From Hyalangium versicolor (GTDB taxonomy: Bacteria > Myxococcota > Myxococcia > Myxococcales > Myxococcaceae): a stretch of 64,000 bases of DNA. Position numbers and translations under genes: made by a program. The notes below the pieces were generated by a model, which did no database searches, was not told where the DNA came from, and saw only the letters and a program-made list of their open reading frames with translations. The DNA is taken from positions 310,001 through 374,000 of the forward strand of contig NZ_JAHXBF010000008.1 of NCBI RefSeq assembly GCF_020103695.1, read 5' to 3'. This document shows, one piece after another, positions 46,547 through 54,825 of this stretch; position 1 is the stretch's first letter, and each line of letters starts with the position of its first letter.

Positions 46547-49500
46547 ATGGAGCTTCGCAAGAGATGGAGTGCAGTGACGCTGTTGAGCCTGGGTTTGTGG
46601 CTCGCGGCGTGTGGAAAGAGTGAGCCCGAGCCAGGGAGCGTGCCAGCGGGGGGCGACTGTTCCTTCAACGCCAACTGCGGGAAGGACCTGCTGTGTATGG
46701 ACGGCAAGTGCGCGGCCTTGGGGAGCGCAAAGGAGTGCACCCCGGGCGAGACCCGCTGTAACGGCGGCGATGTGGAGAGCTGCGGCACCGATGGGCGCGG
46801 CTACGAGTTCAAGGATCGCTGTGCGGGGCGGTGCAGCAATGGGGCGTGCGTGGTCCAGGCTTGCACGCCCAACACCACGCGGTGCCAGGATGACCACAAG
46901 ACGGTGGAGGCCTGTGCGGCGGATGGCTCCGGCTACGAAGTCGTGCAGACCTGCGATCTCGGCTGTGCCAGCGGGACGTGCTCCACGTCGAACGGGTCCG
47001 TCTGCATCCCGGGGGACAAGCAGTGCAACAACGAGGCGCTCGAGGCCTGCACTCCGACGGGGAGCGCGTGGGCCTTCCTGCAGTTCTGCTCCACGGGATG
47101 CGACTCGGCGTCGAAGGCGTGCAAGGCGCCCGCGTGCGTGCCCTTCTCGGAGCGCTGCAATCCGGTGAGCGGAGTGCACGAGGTGTGCAACGCCACGGGG
47201 ACGGCGCTGACCAGCGCTCCCTGCACGTCCTCGGAGGCCTGCGTGAGCGGGCGCTGCGTCCCCACGGTGTGCACTCCCGGGCAGACGCGGTGCCTGGACT
47301 CGGTGACGGCGGGTGTCTGCAGCGCGTCGGGTACGGGCTTCAATGCCTTGTCGTGTGCCTCGAACCAGGTGTGCGCGGGAGGCACGTGTAGCACCATCGT
47401 CTGCGCGCCGCTGAGCACCCAGTGCAAGAACAGTGGGACGAGCCAGGTGTGCACTCCCAACGGGACGGGCTACGTGGATGTGCCCTGCAAGGCGGGCACG
47501 AGCTGCCAGGCGGGCGTGTGCGTGCCCAACAGCAGCAACAACTCGTGCACGGCGGGCAGCAAGCGGTGCGTGGATGCGCTCACCCTCGCCACGTGCAACG
47601 CGCAAGGCTCGGGCTACGACTACGCCACGTGCGGCTCTGATCAGACGTGTCTGGGCAGTGCCTGCGAGGCGATCATCTGCTCTCCGGGCTCGAGCCGCTG
47701 CGCGAGCGCTTCGAGCAGCGAGGTGTGTGATCCGAGCGGCACGCGCTACAACTTGGTGAGCTGCGGTGCCGGGACGGCGTGTGATGCGGCCACGGGGAGC
47801 TGCAAGGCACAGGTCTGCACCAGCGGGAACAAGGTGTGCCTGGATGTGGCCACGCTGGGCACGTGCAACAGCACGGGGACGGGTTACGCGGCCTCCGGGT
47901 GTGGCGCGAACAAGGCATGTGTCTCGGGGGCTTGCCAGGACGTGGTGTGTGCCCCTGGGAGCGCGACCTGCTCCAATGGCACAACGGCGGCCATCTGCAA
48001 TGCGACCGGGACGGGGAGCACGTCCGTGGACTGCGCGGCCCAGGGCAAGGTGTGCGTGGCGGGCGCTTGCCAGACATCTGGCGGCGTCATCTGCGTGCCG
48101 GGCCGGCTGCGCTGTAATGGTACGGACGTCGAGGAGTGCAAGCCGGATGGGACGGGGTACACCTACCAGCAGTCCTGCACGACGACGTGTGGCAACGGAG
48201 CCTGCGCGGGCGCCGCGTGCAAGCCGTTCACGCTGAAGGTGTCCAGCACCACGCTGCCGGCGGACAACAACTCGACGCTGCTGGTCAGCTCGGACGTGAT
48301 CACCGACAGCTCCGGTGTGCCGGTTCCGGATGGGACGCTGTTCACGGTGGCTGCGTCGAACAACACGAGCGGAGTGCTCGCGGCGGATCTCGACTCCGCG
48401 ACGGCGGGCACGCAGGTGGCCAGCGTCAACGGGAAGATCGATTTCGTGGTGAAGACGGGCCCGGGAGCGAACGCGGGGCAGACCGCGACGGTGACTGCGA
48501 CGACGCTGACCGCGTCCAATTGCAAGGGAACGGTGTCCTTCCAGTTGGTGACCTCGGGGACCAACCTGCAGGTGGCGGAGGACTTCTCGCGGACGAGCGC
48601 CAAGGACGGTACCGGTACGACGGCCAACTGGGATGTGGAGCGCGCGGAGGCCGCGTTCCCGCTCGTCGCGGGGCTCGGGAAGGGAGAGGACGGAGATCTC
48701 TACGTGGCCTCGGGGACGTTCAACATCAATACCCAGTCCAACCCCGCCAACCCCGCGCGCACCTTCGCGGACGCGGTGGCTTACAAGGTAACGGCGTTTG
48801 CCACGGACAACACCGCGGTGACGCTGGCGGATTTCCCGGCGGGGCTCGCGGTGGGGGATGAGGTGGTGTTGATCAACCTGCAGGGGGGAAGTGGCTACCC
48901 CTCGCCGACAGGAACGGTCTCCGCCGGCGTGGGCGACACGGGCAACGTGGGCACCTACGAGATCCTCACCATCAAGAGCGTCAACTTCGGGACGAATCAG
49001 CTCACCTTCGCCAGTCCCATCCTGAAGATCTACGGAGCCACGACCAGCAACGCGACGCTGACGGGGCAGAAGATCATCGTTCAGCGCATCCCACACTACC
49101 GGAACGTCACGGTGAGCGGGACGCTCATCGCCAATCCATGGGATGGAGCCCTGGGTGGCATCCTGTTCATCAAGGCAAGTGGCTCGCTGGTGGTGATCTC
49201 CGGTGGAGGCATCTCGATGGATGCGCGTGGCTACCGCTCGGACTCGGCGGCGCTAACCAACTATGTGACGGGGGAGAGCTATTCAGGGCCCAGTGTGGCG
49301 GGCGGCGGCTGCAATGCGAACAATGGAGGGGGGGGGCCGGGAGGTGGGGTCGGTGGCTGTATCTACTCGGGAGGGGGGAGTTATGGCACTGCGGGTTTGA
49401 AGGGCGGGGCATCGATGACTGCCGGTTTCACCTACGGGGATGCCTTGTTGTCGCGCTGGTTCATGGGCTCGGGCGGAGGGCGGTATGCGAGCAACGCTGC

Positions 49501-50062
49501 GGGAGTGGGGGGAGGAATCATTGTCGCCTGGGCCGATACGCTGGGAGTGAGTGGGCGCATCGGTGCTGATGGTTCTGATGGCACTGCCTCGGGTGGGTCG
49601 GCAGGGGGCTCCGTCTACTTGCGCGCCAACACCATGAATGTGGGACAGAACCACGTGACGGCTAAAGGTGGTTCCTCCTCGGGTGGTGGTACGGGCGGTG
49701 TTGGGCGGATCCGCCTCGATGCCGTGAGCCTGCATTCAGGCGACACGACAACGCCTACACATACGGCGGGCGTTTCCGCGTCGAGCGCGGTGCGAGCCCA
49801 GACGCTCACCCTCGACAACGTTTCAGGCGCCATCACCAAGGCGCGTGTCATCTCGAGCGTCCAGGACACCCGCGGAGGTACCATCACCTACGAGATGAGC
49901 GCCAACGGTGGCACCAACTGGAAGGCGTTCACTCCCGGAGACCCGCTCCAGTCCTTCGATGTGCCCGCGAGCGATCTGCGGTTGCGCGTTTCTCTCACGA
50001 GCGACGGCTCCAACCGTCCGCTCAGCGCGCAGGGCGTGAGCATCGAATACCTAGCGCCGTAG
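46547..50062 (+). CDS. Giant Cys-repeat lipoprotein with Ig-like and Gly-rich domains
   Basis: 1171 residues from the ATG at 46547 (GAGGG upstream). Lipobox LAAC ends the signal peptide at about residue 23. Residues about 63-556 are eleven tandem repeats, most of 43-48 residues with six Cys each, of the form CxPGxxRC...C...GTGY...C...C..G.C. A Big-like beta domain (about 558-665, TLKVSSTTLPADNN...) follows, then a long beta-rich region whose section at about 900-1040 is Gly-rich (GGGGPGGGVGG), similar to secreted adhesins. Probably a surface or outer-membrane protein that extends away from the cell. Gene stops 4 bp before the convergent metallo-hydrolase. Confidence 0.9.
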   Translation: MELRKRWSAVTLLSLGLWLAACGKSEPEPGSVPAGGDCSFNANCGKDLLCMDGKCAALGSAKECTPGETRCNGGDVESCGTDGRGYEFKDRCAGRCSNGACVVQACTPNTTRCQDDHKTVEACAADGSGYEVVQTCDLGCASGTCSTSNGSVCIPGDKQCNNEALEACTPTGSAWAFLQFCSTGCDSASKACKAPACVPFSERCNPVSGVHEVCNATGTALTSAPCTSSEACVSGRCVPTVCTPGQTRCLDSVTAGVCSASGTGFNALSCASNQVCAGGTCSTIVCAPLSTQCKNSGTSQVCTPNGTGYVDVPCKAGTSCQAGVCVPNSSNNSCTAGSKRCVDALTLATCNAQGSGYDYATCGSDQTCLGSACEAIICSPGSSRCASASSSEVCDPSGTRYNLVSCGAGTACDAATGSCKAQVCTSGNKVCLDVATLGTCNSTGTGYAASGCGANKACVSGACQDVVCAPGSATCSNGTTAAICNATGTGSTSVDCAAQGKVCVAGACQTSGGVICVPGRLRCNGTDVEECKPDGTGYTYQQSCTTTCGNGACAGAACKPFTLKVSSTTLPADNNSTLLVSSDVITDSSGVPVPDGTLFTVAASNNTSGVLAADLDSATAGTQVASVNGKIDFVVKTGPGANAGQTATVTATTLTASNCKGTVSFQLVTSGTNLQVAEDFSRTSAKDGTGTTANWDVERAEAAFPLVAGLGKGEDGDLYVASGTFNINTQSNPANPARTFADAVAYKVTAFATDNTAVTLADFPAGLAVGDEVVLINLQGGSGYPSPTGTVSAGVGDTGNVGTYEILTIKSVNFGTNQLTFASPILKIYGATTSNATLTGQKIIVQRIPHYRNVTVSGTLIANPWDGALGGILFIKASGSLVVISGGGISMDARGYRSDSAALTNYVTGESYSGPSVAGGGCNANNGGGGPGGGVGGCIYSGGGSYGTAGLKGGASMTAGFTYGDALLSRWFMGSGGGRYASNAAGVGGGIIVAWADTLGVSGRIGADGSDGTASGGSAGGSVYLRANTMNVGQNHVTAKGGSSSGGGTGGVGRIRLDAVSLHSGDTTTPTHTAGVSASSAVRAQTLTLDNVSGAITKARVISSVQDTRGGTITYEMSANGGTNWKAFTPGDPLQSFDVPASDLRLRVSLTSDGSNRPLSAQGVSIEYLAP
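46735..48215 (+). repeat. Eleven tandem repeats coding for six-Cys modules
   Basis: About 135 bp each, diverged at DNA level but with fixed cysteine spacing. All fall in one frame of the lipoprotein gene. Divergence suggests old duplication rather than recent amplification. Confidence 0.88.
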
Positions 50063-50066
50063 GGGC

Positions 50067-50813
50067 TCACACCGTGTAGCGGCGCCCCTGGGAGAGCGGC
50101 TCGATGACACTGCCCGGAAGATCGAAATCATCCGGGTAGTGGATGAGCCGCATCCTGGCGCGGAGCTCGCCGGGGAGCGCGGCGAGCTTCGCGTAGGGGG
50201 TGTGGACGCCGTAGTTCGTCTCGTGGACGATGAGGTCCGCCTCGGCCAGCCAGGCGATGAGGCCCTCGTCGAAGGCGGTGTCCGCGCTGTAGCCCAGGCA
50301 CCTGCCACCGGCCCGGATGCGCAGGGCGGTGGTGGGCAGGTGGTGGTAGGTTCGGCGGCACTCGATGGAGAAGGGGCCGAAGCGGACGGACGACTCGGTG
50401 GAGAGCGGCGAGTGGGTGAAGTAGTCCTCGAAGTGCTTGGGCGAGGGGTCCGCGCCGTGCTTTTCGATAAGGCACTCCATGCCGGCCGCGAGGTGTCCTT
50501 CCCACAGGCGGTGGGCCACCTCCGGGTGGGCGAGCAGGGGCATCTTCCGGTGCAGCAGGAAGAAGGAGAAGTAGCCGAGCCCCTCCAGGCCCGAGCTGTG
50601 GTCCGCGTGCAGGTGGGTGAGGGCGACACCGGCCACGCGATCTACGTCCATCGGGACGCCGGAGGACGCGGAGGCCTCGCGCATCATCTTCCGGATGGGG
50701 TGCGGACAGTCGATGAGCAGCACCTGGTCCTCGGCCTCTACGGCGAGGCAGGAGGAGTAGTTCAGCGCGGAGAAGGCATCACCGACTCCGAGGGTGAGGA
50801 ACGAGAGGCTCAT
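50067..50813 (-). CDS. MBL-fold metallo-hydrolase
   Basis: 248 residues. The metal site THLHADHSSGLEG fits HxHxDH, and later His/Asp are in YSADTAFD and in IHYPDDFD. Fold suggests a phosphodiesterase or lactonase; not assignable to RNase Z from motifs alone. Last gene of the tetR operon; its ATG overlaps the coaD stop by 4 bp. Confidence 0.87.
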   Translation of the reverse strand: MSLSFLTLGVGDAFSALNYSSCLAVEAEDQVLLIDCPHPIRKMMREASASSGVPMDVDRVAGVALTHLHADHSSGLEGLGYFSFFLLHRKMPLLAHPEVAHRLWEGHLAAGMECLIEKHGADPSPKHFEDYFTHSPLSTESSVRFGPFSIECRRTYHHLPTTALRIRAGGRCLGYSADTAFDEGLIAWLAEADLIVHETNYGVHTPYAKLAALPGELRARMRLIHYPDDFDLPGSVIEPLSQGRRYTV

Positions 50814-51304
50814 GGCTGGCTCCGAGGTTCGAGGAGACGCTGGCGAAGCTTCGCGGCAACGGGCGCCGGGCAGAAAGTAGATATGTCCTCTCCGCGAGCC
50901 AGCCGCTCCTTGAGGGCGCTGCTGCTCACCTCCGCGAGGTGGGCCTCGGCCGGAAGGAAGAGGGTGGAGAGGTCCGGCGCCAGGGCCCGATTTGTCTGCG
51001 CCAGCTCCGTTTCGAACTGGGCATCCGTGGCGCCGCGCACCCCGCGCAGCAGGACGCTGGCGCCGATGGCCCGTGCGTATTCGACCACGAGCCCCTCCGT
51101 GCTCGACACGCTGACGTTGGGGTGGAGCGCCACGGCCTCGTGCAGCAGTTCCATTCGCTCGGCCGCGCTGAGCAATGTGCGCTTGTTCGGGTTGACGGCG
51201 ACCACCACCACGACATGGCCGAAGAGGCGTGCGGCCTGGCGCACGACGGAGAGGTGGCCCGCGGTGACAGGGTCGAAGCTGCCGGCATATACGGCGATGG
51301 TCAT
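50810..51304 (-). CDS. coaD: Phosphopantetheine adenylyltransferase
   Basis: 164 residues, typical length. CoaD makes dephospho-CoA from 4'-phosphopantetheine and ATP, the fourth step of CoA synthesis. Seen: GSFDPVTAGHL (nucleotidyltransferase TxGH motif), RGVRG and VSSSALKERLARG. It overlaps both neighbours by 4 bp, so it is co-translated with an MFS transporter and a hydrolase, an unusual place for an essential CoA gene. It is the only CoaD seen in the window. Confidence 0.95.
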   Translation of the reverse strand: MTIAVYAGSFDPVTAGHLSVVRQAARLFGHVVVVVAVNPNKRTLLSAAERMELLHEAVALHPNVSVSSTEGLVVEYARAIGASVLLRGVRGATDAQFETELAQTNRALAPDLSTLFLPAEAHLAEVSSSALKERLARGEDISTFCPAPVAAKLRQRLLEPRSQP

Positions 51305-52512
51305 GACGACACCTCGGGAGTCCCCGGAAGCGAGAGCGTCCGGGGCGGGTGGAAGGTGAGCAGCACGAAGACCACACCCACGGCACACAGCGCGGCGGCC
51401 AGCAGGAAGTGTCCCGCGTACCCAAGCGCCTGCGCGGTATAGCCGCTGACGGCCGCCGCCGAGCCCGTCGCGATGACGACGAGGGATGCCTGCACGGTGT
51501 AGTCGGTGCCGGCGTATTCGGGGCGGCTCTTGGCCATCATGACGGTGAAGAGGGTCGCGGTGGCCATCCCGCTGGTCATGTGCTCGACGCCACAGACGAG
51601 CGCGAGCATGGGCAAGGTCGCGCCACGTGCGGCGAGCGCGTAGAGCAGCACGGCTCCCGCCTGGGTGATTCCGAAGAGGATCAGCGCGCGCCGGTGTCCG
51701 AGCCTGTTCACGAGTGCTCCACCCACCAGCGCCCCCACGAGCCCCGTGGTGAAGCCGACGCCTCCGAGCATCCACCCCAGGTCGGTGAGGCTGAGCCCCG
51801 CGTCCACAAGGAAGGTGCGCAGCATGCCCGTCGCGAGCGACTCCCCGGCCTTGTAGATGACCAGCAGCAGGAGCCAGCCGGCCGACCCGGGACGCCGGAT
51901 CCACCAGCTCAGGCCCACGCTCTCGGGAGCCGGAGGCGCGGAGGGCGGCTCGCGGTATAGGGCGATGGGAACGGTGGCCAACAGCAGGATGGCTCCGAGG
52001 CTCAGCAGGGTGGGCCGCCAGCCTGCCGCGTCGAACACGATGAGCATCAACCCGCCGCCGAGGATCATCCCCACCCGGTAGCCGGCCACCTGCACTCCGT
52101 TGCCGAGCCCCATCTCCCGCTCCGAGAGCAGGTTCACCGCCATCCCATCCGTGGCCACATCCTGGGTGGCCGCCAAAAGGTTTACGCCCAGCACCATGGC
52201 CATGAGGAGCGGAGTGCTCACGCCGCCCGAGGGCAGTGCGAGCAGCAGCAGAACTCCCGCCGAGAGCAATTGCAGCGGCAGGATGTATCCGCGCCGCCGT
52301 CCGAGTCGCTCCGACCCGTACCGGTCCATCAGCGGCGACCACAGGAACTTCAGCGCCCACGGCAGCGCCAGCAGGTGCGTCAGGCCGATATCGGGCAGCG
52401 ACATACCCTGCTTGCGCAGCAGCGCGGGCAGGGCCTGGGTGAAGAAGCCGTAGGGGAGCCCCTGGGACAGGTAGAGGCTCGACAGCAGGCCAATCTTCGT
52501 CGAGGTCTTCAT
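51301..52512 (-). CDS. AmpG/PAT-type MFS transporter
   Basis: 403 residues, about twelve helices. The start SSLYLSQGLPYGFFTQALPALLRKQGMSL and ATQDVATDGMAV are close to AmpG and acetyl-CoA transporter (PAT, SLC33) proteins. AmpG imports muropeptides; PAT proteins move acetyl-CoA in eukaryotes. The coupling to coaD makes a CoA-derivative substrate thinkable but unproven. ATG overlaps the tetR stop by 4 bp. Confidence 0.88.
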   Translation of the reverse strand: MKTSTKIGLLSSLYLSQGLPYGFFTQALPALLRKQGMSLPDIGLTHLLALPWALKFLWSPLMDRYGSERLGRRRGYILPLQLLSAGVLLLLALPSGGVSTPLLMAMVLGVNLLAATQDVATDGMAVNLLSEREMGLGNGVQVAGYRVGMILGGGLMLIVFDAAGWRPTLLSLGAILLLATVPIALYREPPSAPPAPESVGLSWWIRRPGSAGWLLLLVIYKAGESLATGMLRTFLVDAGLSLTDLGWMLGGVGFTTGLVGALVGGALVNRLGHRRALILFGITQAGAVLLYALAARGATLPMLALVCGVEHMTSGMATATLFTVMMAKSRPEYAGTDYTVQASLVVIATGSAAAVSGYTAQALGYAGHFLLAAALCAVGVVFVLLTFHPPRTLSLPGTPEVSS

Positions 52513-53117
52513 GACTCCTCCGAAGGCTGAGCACCGTCGAGCAGCCCTGCGGCCATGCGCTTCACGGTACTCGCCGCCGACCCGGGCGGAACCAGCCCGG
52601 GAACGGACGAGGCGAGTACGAAATAGCCCTGGATGGCCGCGAAGAGCCCCGCCGCCACCGTGCGCGCCCGCCGTTTCCCCGCCACAGCGGCGACCAGTCC
52701 CTCCAACTGTTCGAGATCCGCACGGACCACCTTCTCGTAGATGGCGCGCACCTCGGGCTGCTGGATGGCCTCCGCGCTGATGGTGACCCAGCTCGCCACC
52801 GAGGCGGGATCCGCATCCGCCCCCGTGGCCAGGAACGCATCCAGGAATGCATCCACCCGGGCTCGCGGATCGTCTCCCTTCACCCGCGCCAGCCGAGATG
52901 CCACGCGTTCACGCACTCGCGCGGAGAGCTGTTCCACCAGCGTCAGGAGGATCTCCTGCTTGTCCTGGAAGTGGTAGTGCACCAGCCCGGAACTCAGGCC
53001 CGCGGCCTTGGCGATCTCCGCCACCGAGGCGCGCTCGTAACCGCGCTCGGCCATGACCTTCAGCAGCCCGGCGACGATCTGCTGGCGACGCTCTTCGGTA
53101 TTCGATGGACGGCCCAC
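52509..53117 (-). CDS. TetR-family transcriptional regulator
   Basis: 202 residues from a GTG with AGGA six bases upstream. HTH at about residues 10-55 (IVAGLLKVMAERGYERASV, AKAAGLSSGLVHYHFQDK). The ligand domain follows. It is first of four genes with 4-bp overlaps, and a palindrome covers its promoter, so it very likely represses its own operon. Confidence 0.92.
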   Translation of the reverse strand: MGRPSNTEERRQQIVAGLLKVMAERGYERASVAEIAKAAGLSSGLVHYHFQDKQEILLTLVEQLSARVRERVASRLARVKGDDPRARVDAFLDAFLATGADADPASVASWVTISAEAIQQPEVRAIYEKVVRADLEQLEGLVAAVAGKRRARTVAAGLFAAIQGYFVLASSVPGLVPPGSAASTVKRMAAGLLDGAQPSEES

Positions 53118-53124
53118 GGTGGTT

Positions 53125-53160
53125 CCTGTTTATTGGTTGTATGACCAATTTATAAACAGG
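53125..53160. promoter_or_regulatory. Operator-like nested inverted repeat upstream of tetR
   Basis: Outer arms CCTGTTTA / TAAACAGG (53125-53132, 53153-53160) and inner arms ATTGGT / ACCAAT (53132-53137, 53144-53149). It overlaps the -10 box and predicted start of tetR transcription, as expected for autorepression. Confidence 0.7.
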
Positions 53161-53177
53161 CACGGCACGGGTGTCAA
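53149..53177 (-). promoter_or_regulatory. Near-consensus promoter of the tetR operon
   Basis: Minus strand: TTGACA (53177-53172), exactly 17 bp, then TATAAA (53154-53149). A perfect -35, 5/6 -10 and optimal spacing are rare in GC-rich myxobacterial DNA. Confidence 0.8.
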
Positions 53178-53201
53178 CGTCCTTGCCATGGAGCAGAGGG
53201 C

Positions 53202-53738
53202 CTACAGGGTGATGATGCTGCGCACGCGGTCGGCGCCCAGACGCTTCACGCCATCGAGGAAGCCCAGCGCCATGAGGAAGCTGAAGCCCACCAAATCGCC
53301 GCCGAGCTGCGCAGTGAGCTTCATGGTGGCCTCGGCGGTGCCACCGGTGGCCAGCACGTCATCCACGATGACGACGCGCTCGCCCTTGAGGATGGCGTCC
53401 TGGTGGATCTCCAGCCCATCCGTGCCGTACTCCAGCGCGTAGCGCTCGACGATGGTGTGGTGGGGCAGCTTCCCGGGCTTGCGCGCGGGGACGAAGCCCG
53501 CGTTGAGCGCCAGCGCCACGGGCGCACCGAGGATGAAGCCACGGGCCTCCACGCCGATGACCTTGGTGACGTGCTGGCCTCGGAAGGGCGCGGCCATCCC
53601 GTTGATGACGCGGCCGAAGAGGACCGGATCGGCCAGCAGCGGGGTGATGTCCTTGAAGACGATGCCCGGGCGGGGGAAGTCCTTGACGTCGCGCATGCGT
53701 GCCTTGACGTCGTCGGCCAGGGTGAGATCGGTGGTCAT
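53202..53738 (-). CDS. apt: Adenine phosphoribosyltransferase
   Basis: 178 residues, standard length. Makes AMP from adenine and PRPP (purine salvage). The PRPP loop is [14 protein letters not shown], and the hood region includes [14 protein letters not shown]. The ATG overlaps the upstream dehydrogenase stop by 4 bp. The tetR promoter begins 25 bp after its stop, so tetR has an independent start. Confidence 0.96.
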   Translation of the reverse strand: MTTDLTLADDVKARMRDVKDFPRPGIVFKDITPLLADPVLFGRVINGMAAPFRGQHVTKVIGVEARGFILGAPVALALNAGFVPARKPGKLPHHTIVERYALEYGTDGLEIHQDAILKGERVVIVDDVLATGGTAEATMKLTAQLGGDLVGFSFLMALGFLDGVKRLGADRVRSIITL

Positions 53739-54721
53739 GCGAAGAGCTCCGGGTTGACGCAGTGAGGAGGCCGCCGGCCCTCGAGCGCGGCGAGCAGGTT
53801 GTCCACCGCCATCGAGGCCATGCGGCCCCGGGTGGCGTGGCTGGCGCTCGCGATGTGCGGCGCGATGAGGACATTGGGCAGCTTCAGCAGCGGGCTATCC
53901 ACGGGCAGGGGCTCGGGATCCGTGACGTCGAGCGCCGCACCTCCCAGCTTCCCCTGGGAGAGCGCCTCGACCAGCGCGGCCTGATCCACCACGGGCCCGC
54001 GAGCGGTATTGATGACCATGGCGCCGGGCTTCATCGCGGCCAACTCGGCGCGTCCCAACCAGTGCCGGGTCTCCGCATTCAGCGGCACATGCAGGCTGAT
54101 GAAGTCCGACTCGGCGAGCAACGTGGCCTTGTCCACGCGCCGCAGGCCCAGTTCCGCCTCCAATTCCGGGCGAGCATGGCGGCTCACGTACAGCACGCGC
54201 ATGCCGAACCCGCGGGCGCGCCGGGCCACCGCAGTGCCAATCTGCCCCAGCCCCACGAGCCCCAAGGTCGCCCCATGGATGTCCGAGCCCAGCAGCAGGG
54301 TAGGGGACCACGTGCGCCACTGGCCCGCCCGCACATACGCATCCGCCTCGGCCACCCGCCGCGCCAACCCCATGAGCAGGGCAAAGGCGAAGTCGGCGGA
54401 GGTCTCCGTCAAGACGCCCGGCGTGTTCCCCACAGGGATCCGGCGTGCCGTACATGCGGATACATCAATGTTGTCGTACCCCACCGCCACATTGCTGACA
54501 GCCCGCAAGGAGGGCGCGGCGGCCAGCAGGGGCCCATCTACCCGATCGGTCAGGAGGGAGATGAGCCCATCCACCCCGCGTACGAGCTCCAGGAGCGTCT
54601 CCCGAGGCGGGGGCAGCTCCTCCTCCCACACACGAAGTTCCACATGGCTGCCCAGTCGGCCGAGGGCCTCTCCAGGGAGCTGGCGGGTGACGAGGACACG
54701 GGGGCGGACGGGAGGCGCCAT
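53735..54721 (-). CDS. D-isomer-specific 2-hydroxyacid dehydrogenase (glyoxylate/hydroxypyruvate reductase-like)
   Basis: 328 residues. NAD(P) motif [16 protein letters not shown], the catalytic Arg in [11 protein letters not shown], the Glu in DVTDPEPLP, and the catalytic His in [10 protein letters not shown]-terminal [13 protein letters not shown] is typical for the D-glycerate dehydrogenase group. Operon partner is apt. Substrate is inferred from the family. Confidence 0.9.
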   Translation of the reverse strand: MAPPVRPRVLVTRQLPGEALGRLGSHVELRVWEEELPPPRETLLELVRGVDGLISLLTDRVDGPLLAAAPSLRAVSNVAVGYDNIDVSACTARRIPVGNTPGVLTETSADFAFALLMGLARRVAEADAYVRAGQWRTWSPTLLLGSDIHGATLGLVGLGQIGTAVARRARGFGMRVLYVSRHARPELEAELGLRRVDKATLLAESDFISLHVPLNAETRHWLGRAELAAMKPGAMVINTARGPVVDQAALVEALSQGKLGGAALDVTDPEPLPVDSPLLKLPNVLIAPHIASASHATRGRMASMAVDNLLAALEGRRPPHCVNPELFA

Positions 54722-54825
54722 GGCAGGCGTTCATGCTCTCACAGCCGCGTGCTGTCTGGGGCGCGGTCTGCTCCGGGCTGAACGAGTCCATCATTCCCGT
54801 CCACGCGGTGGGCCCTCTCTGTGGT

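Noticed and set aside
46735-48215. Regular repeats considered as CRISPR
   Set aside because: They code for in-frame Cys modules of about 45 residues, are too long and too diverged for CRISPR repeats, and no cas genes are present.
45908-49096. Minus-strand open frame of over 1000 codons
   Set aside because: Runs antisense through the Cys-repeat lipoprotein and across the ABC ATPase gene in another frame; low-complexity Arg/Ala/His translation.
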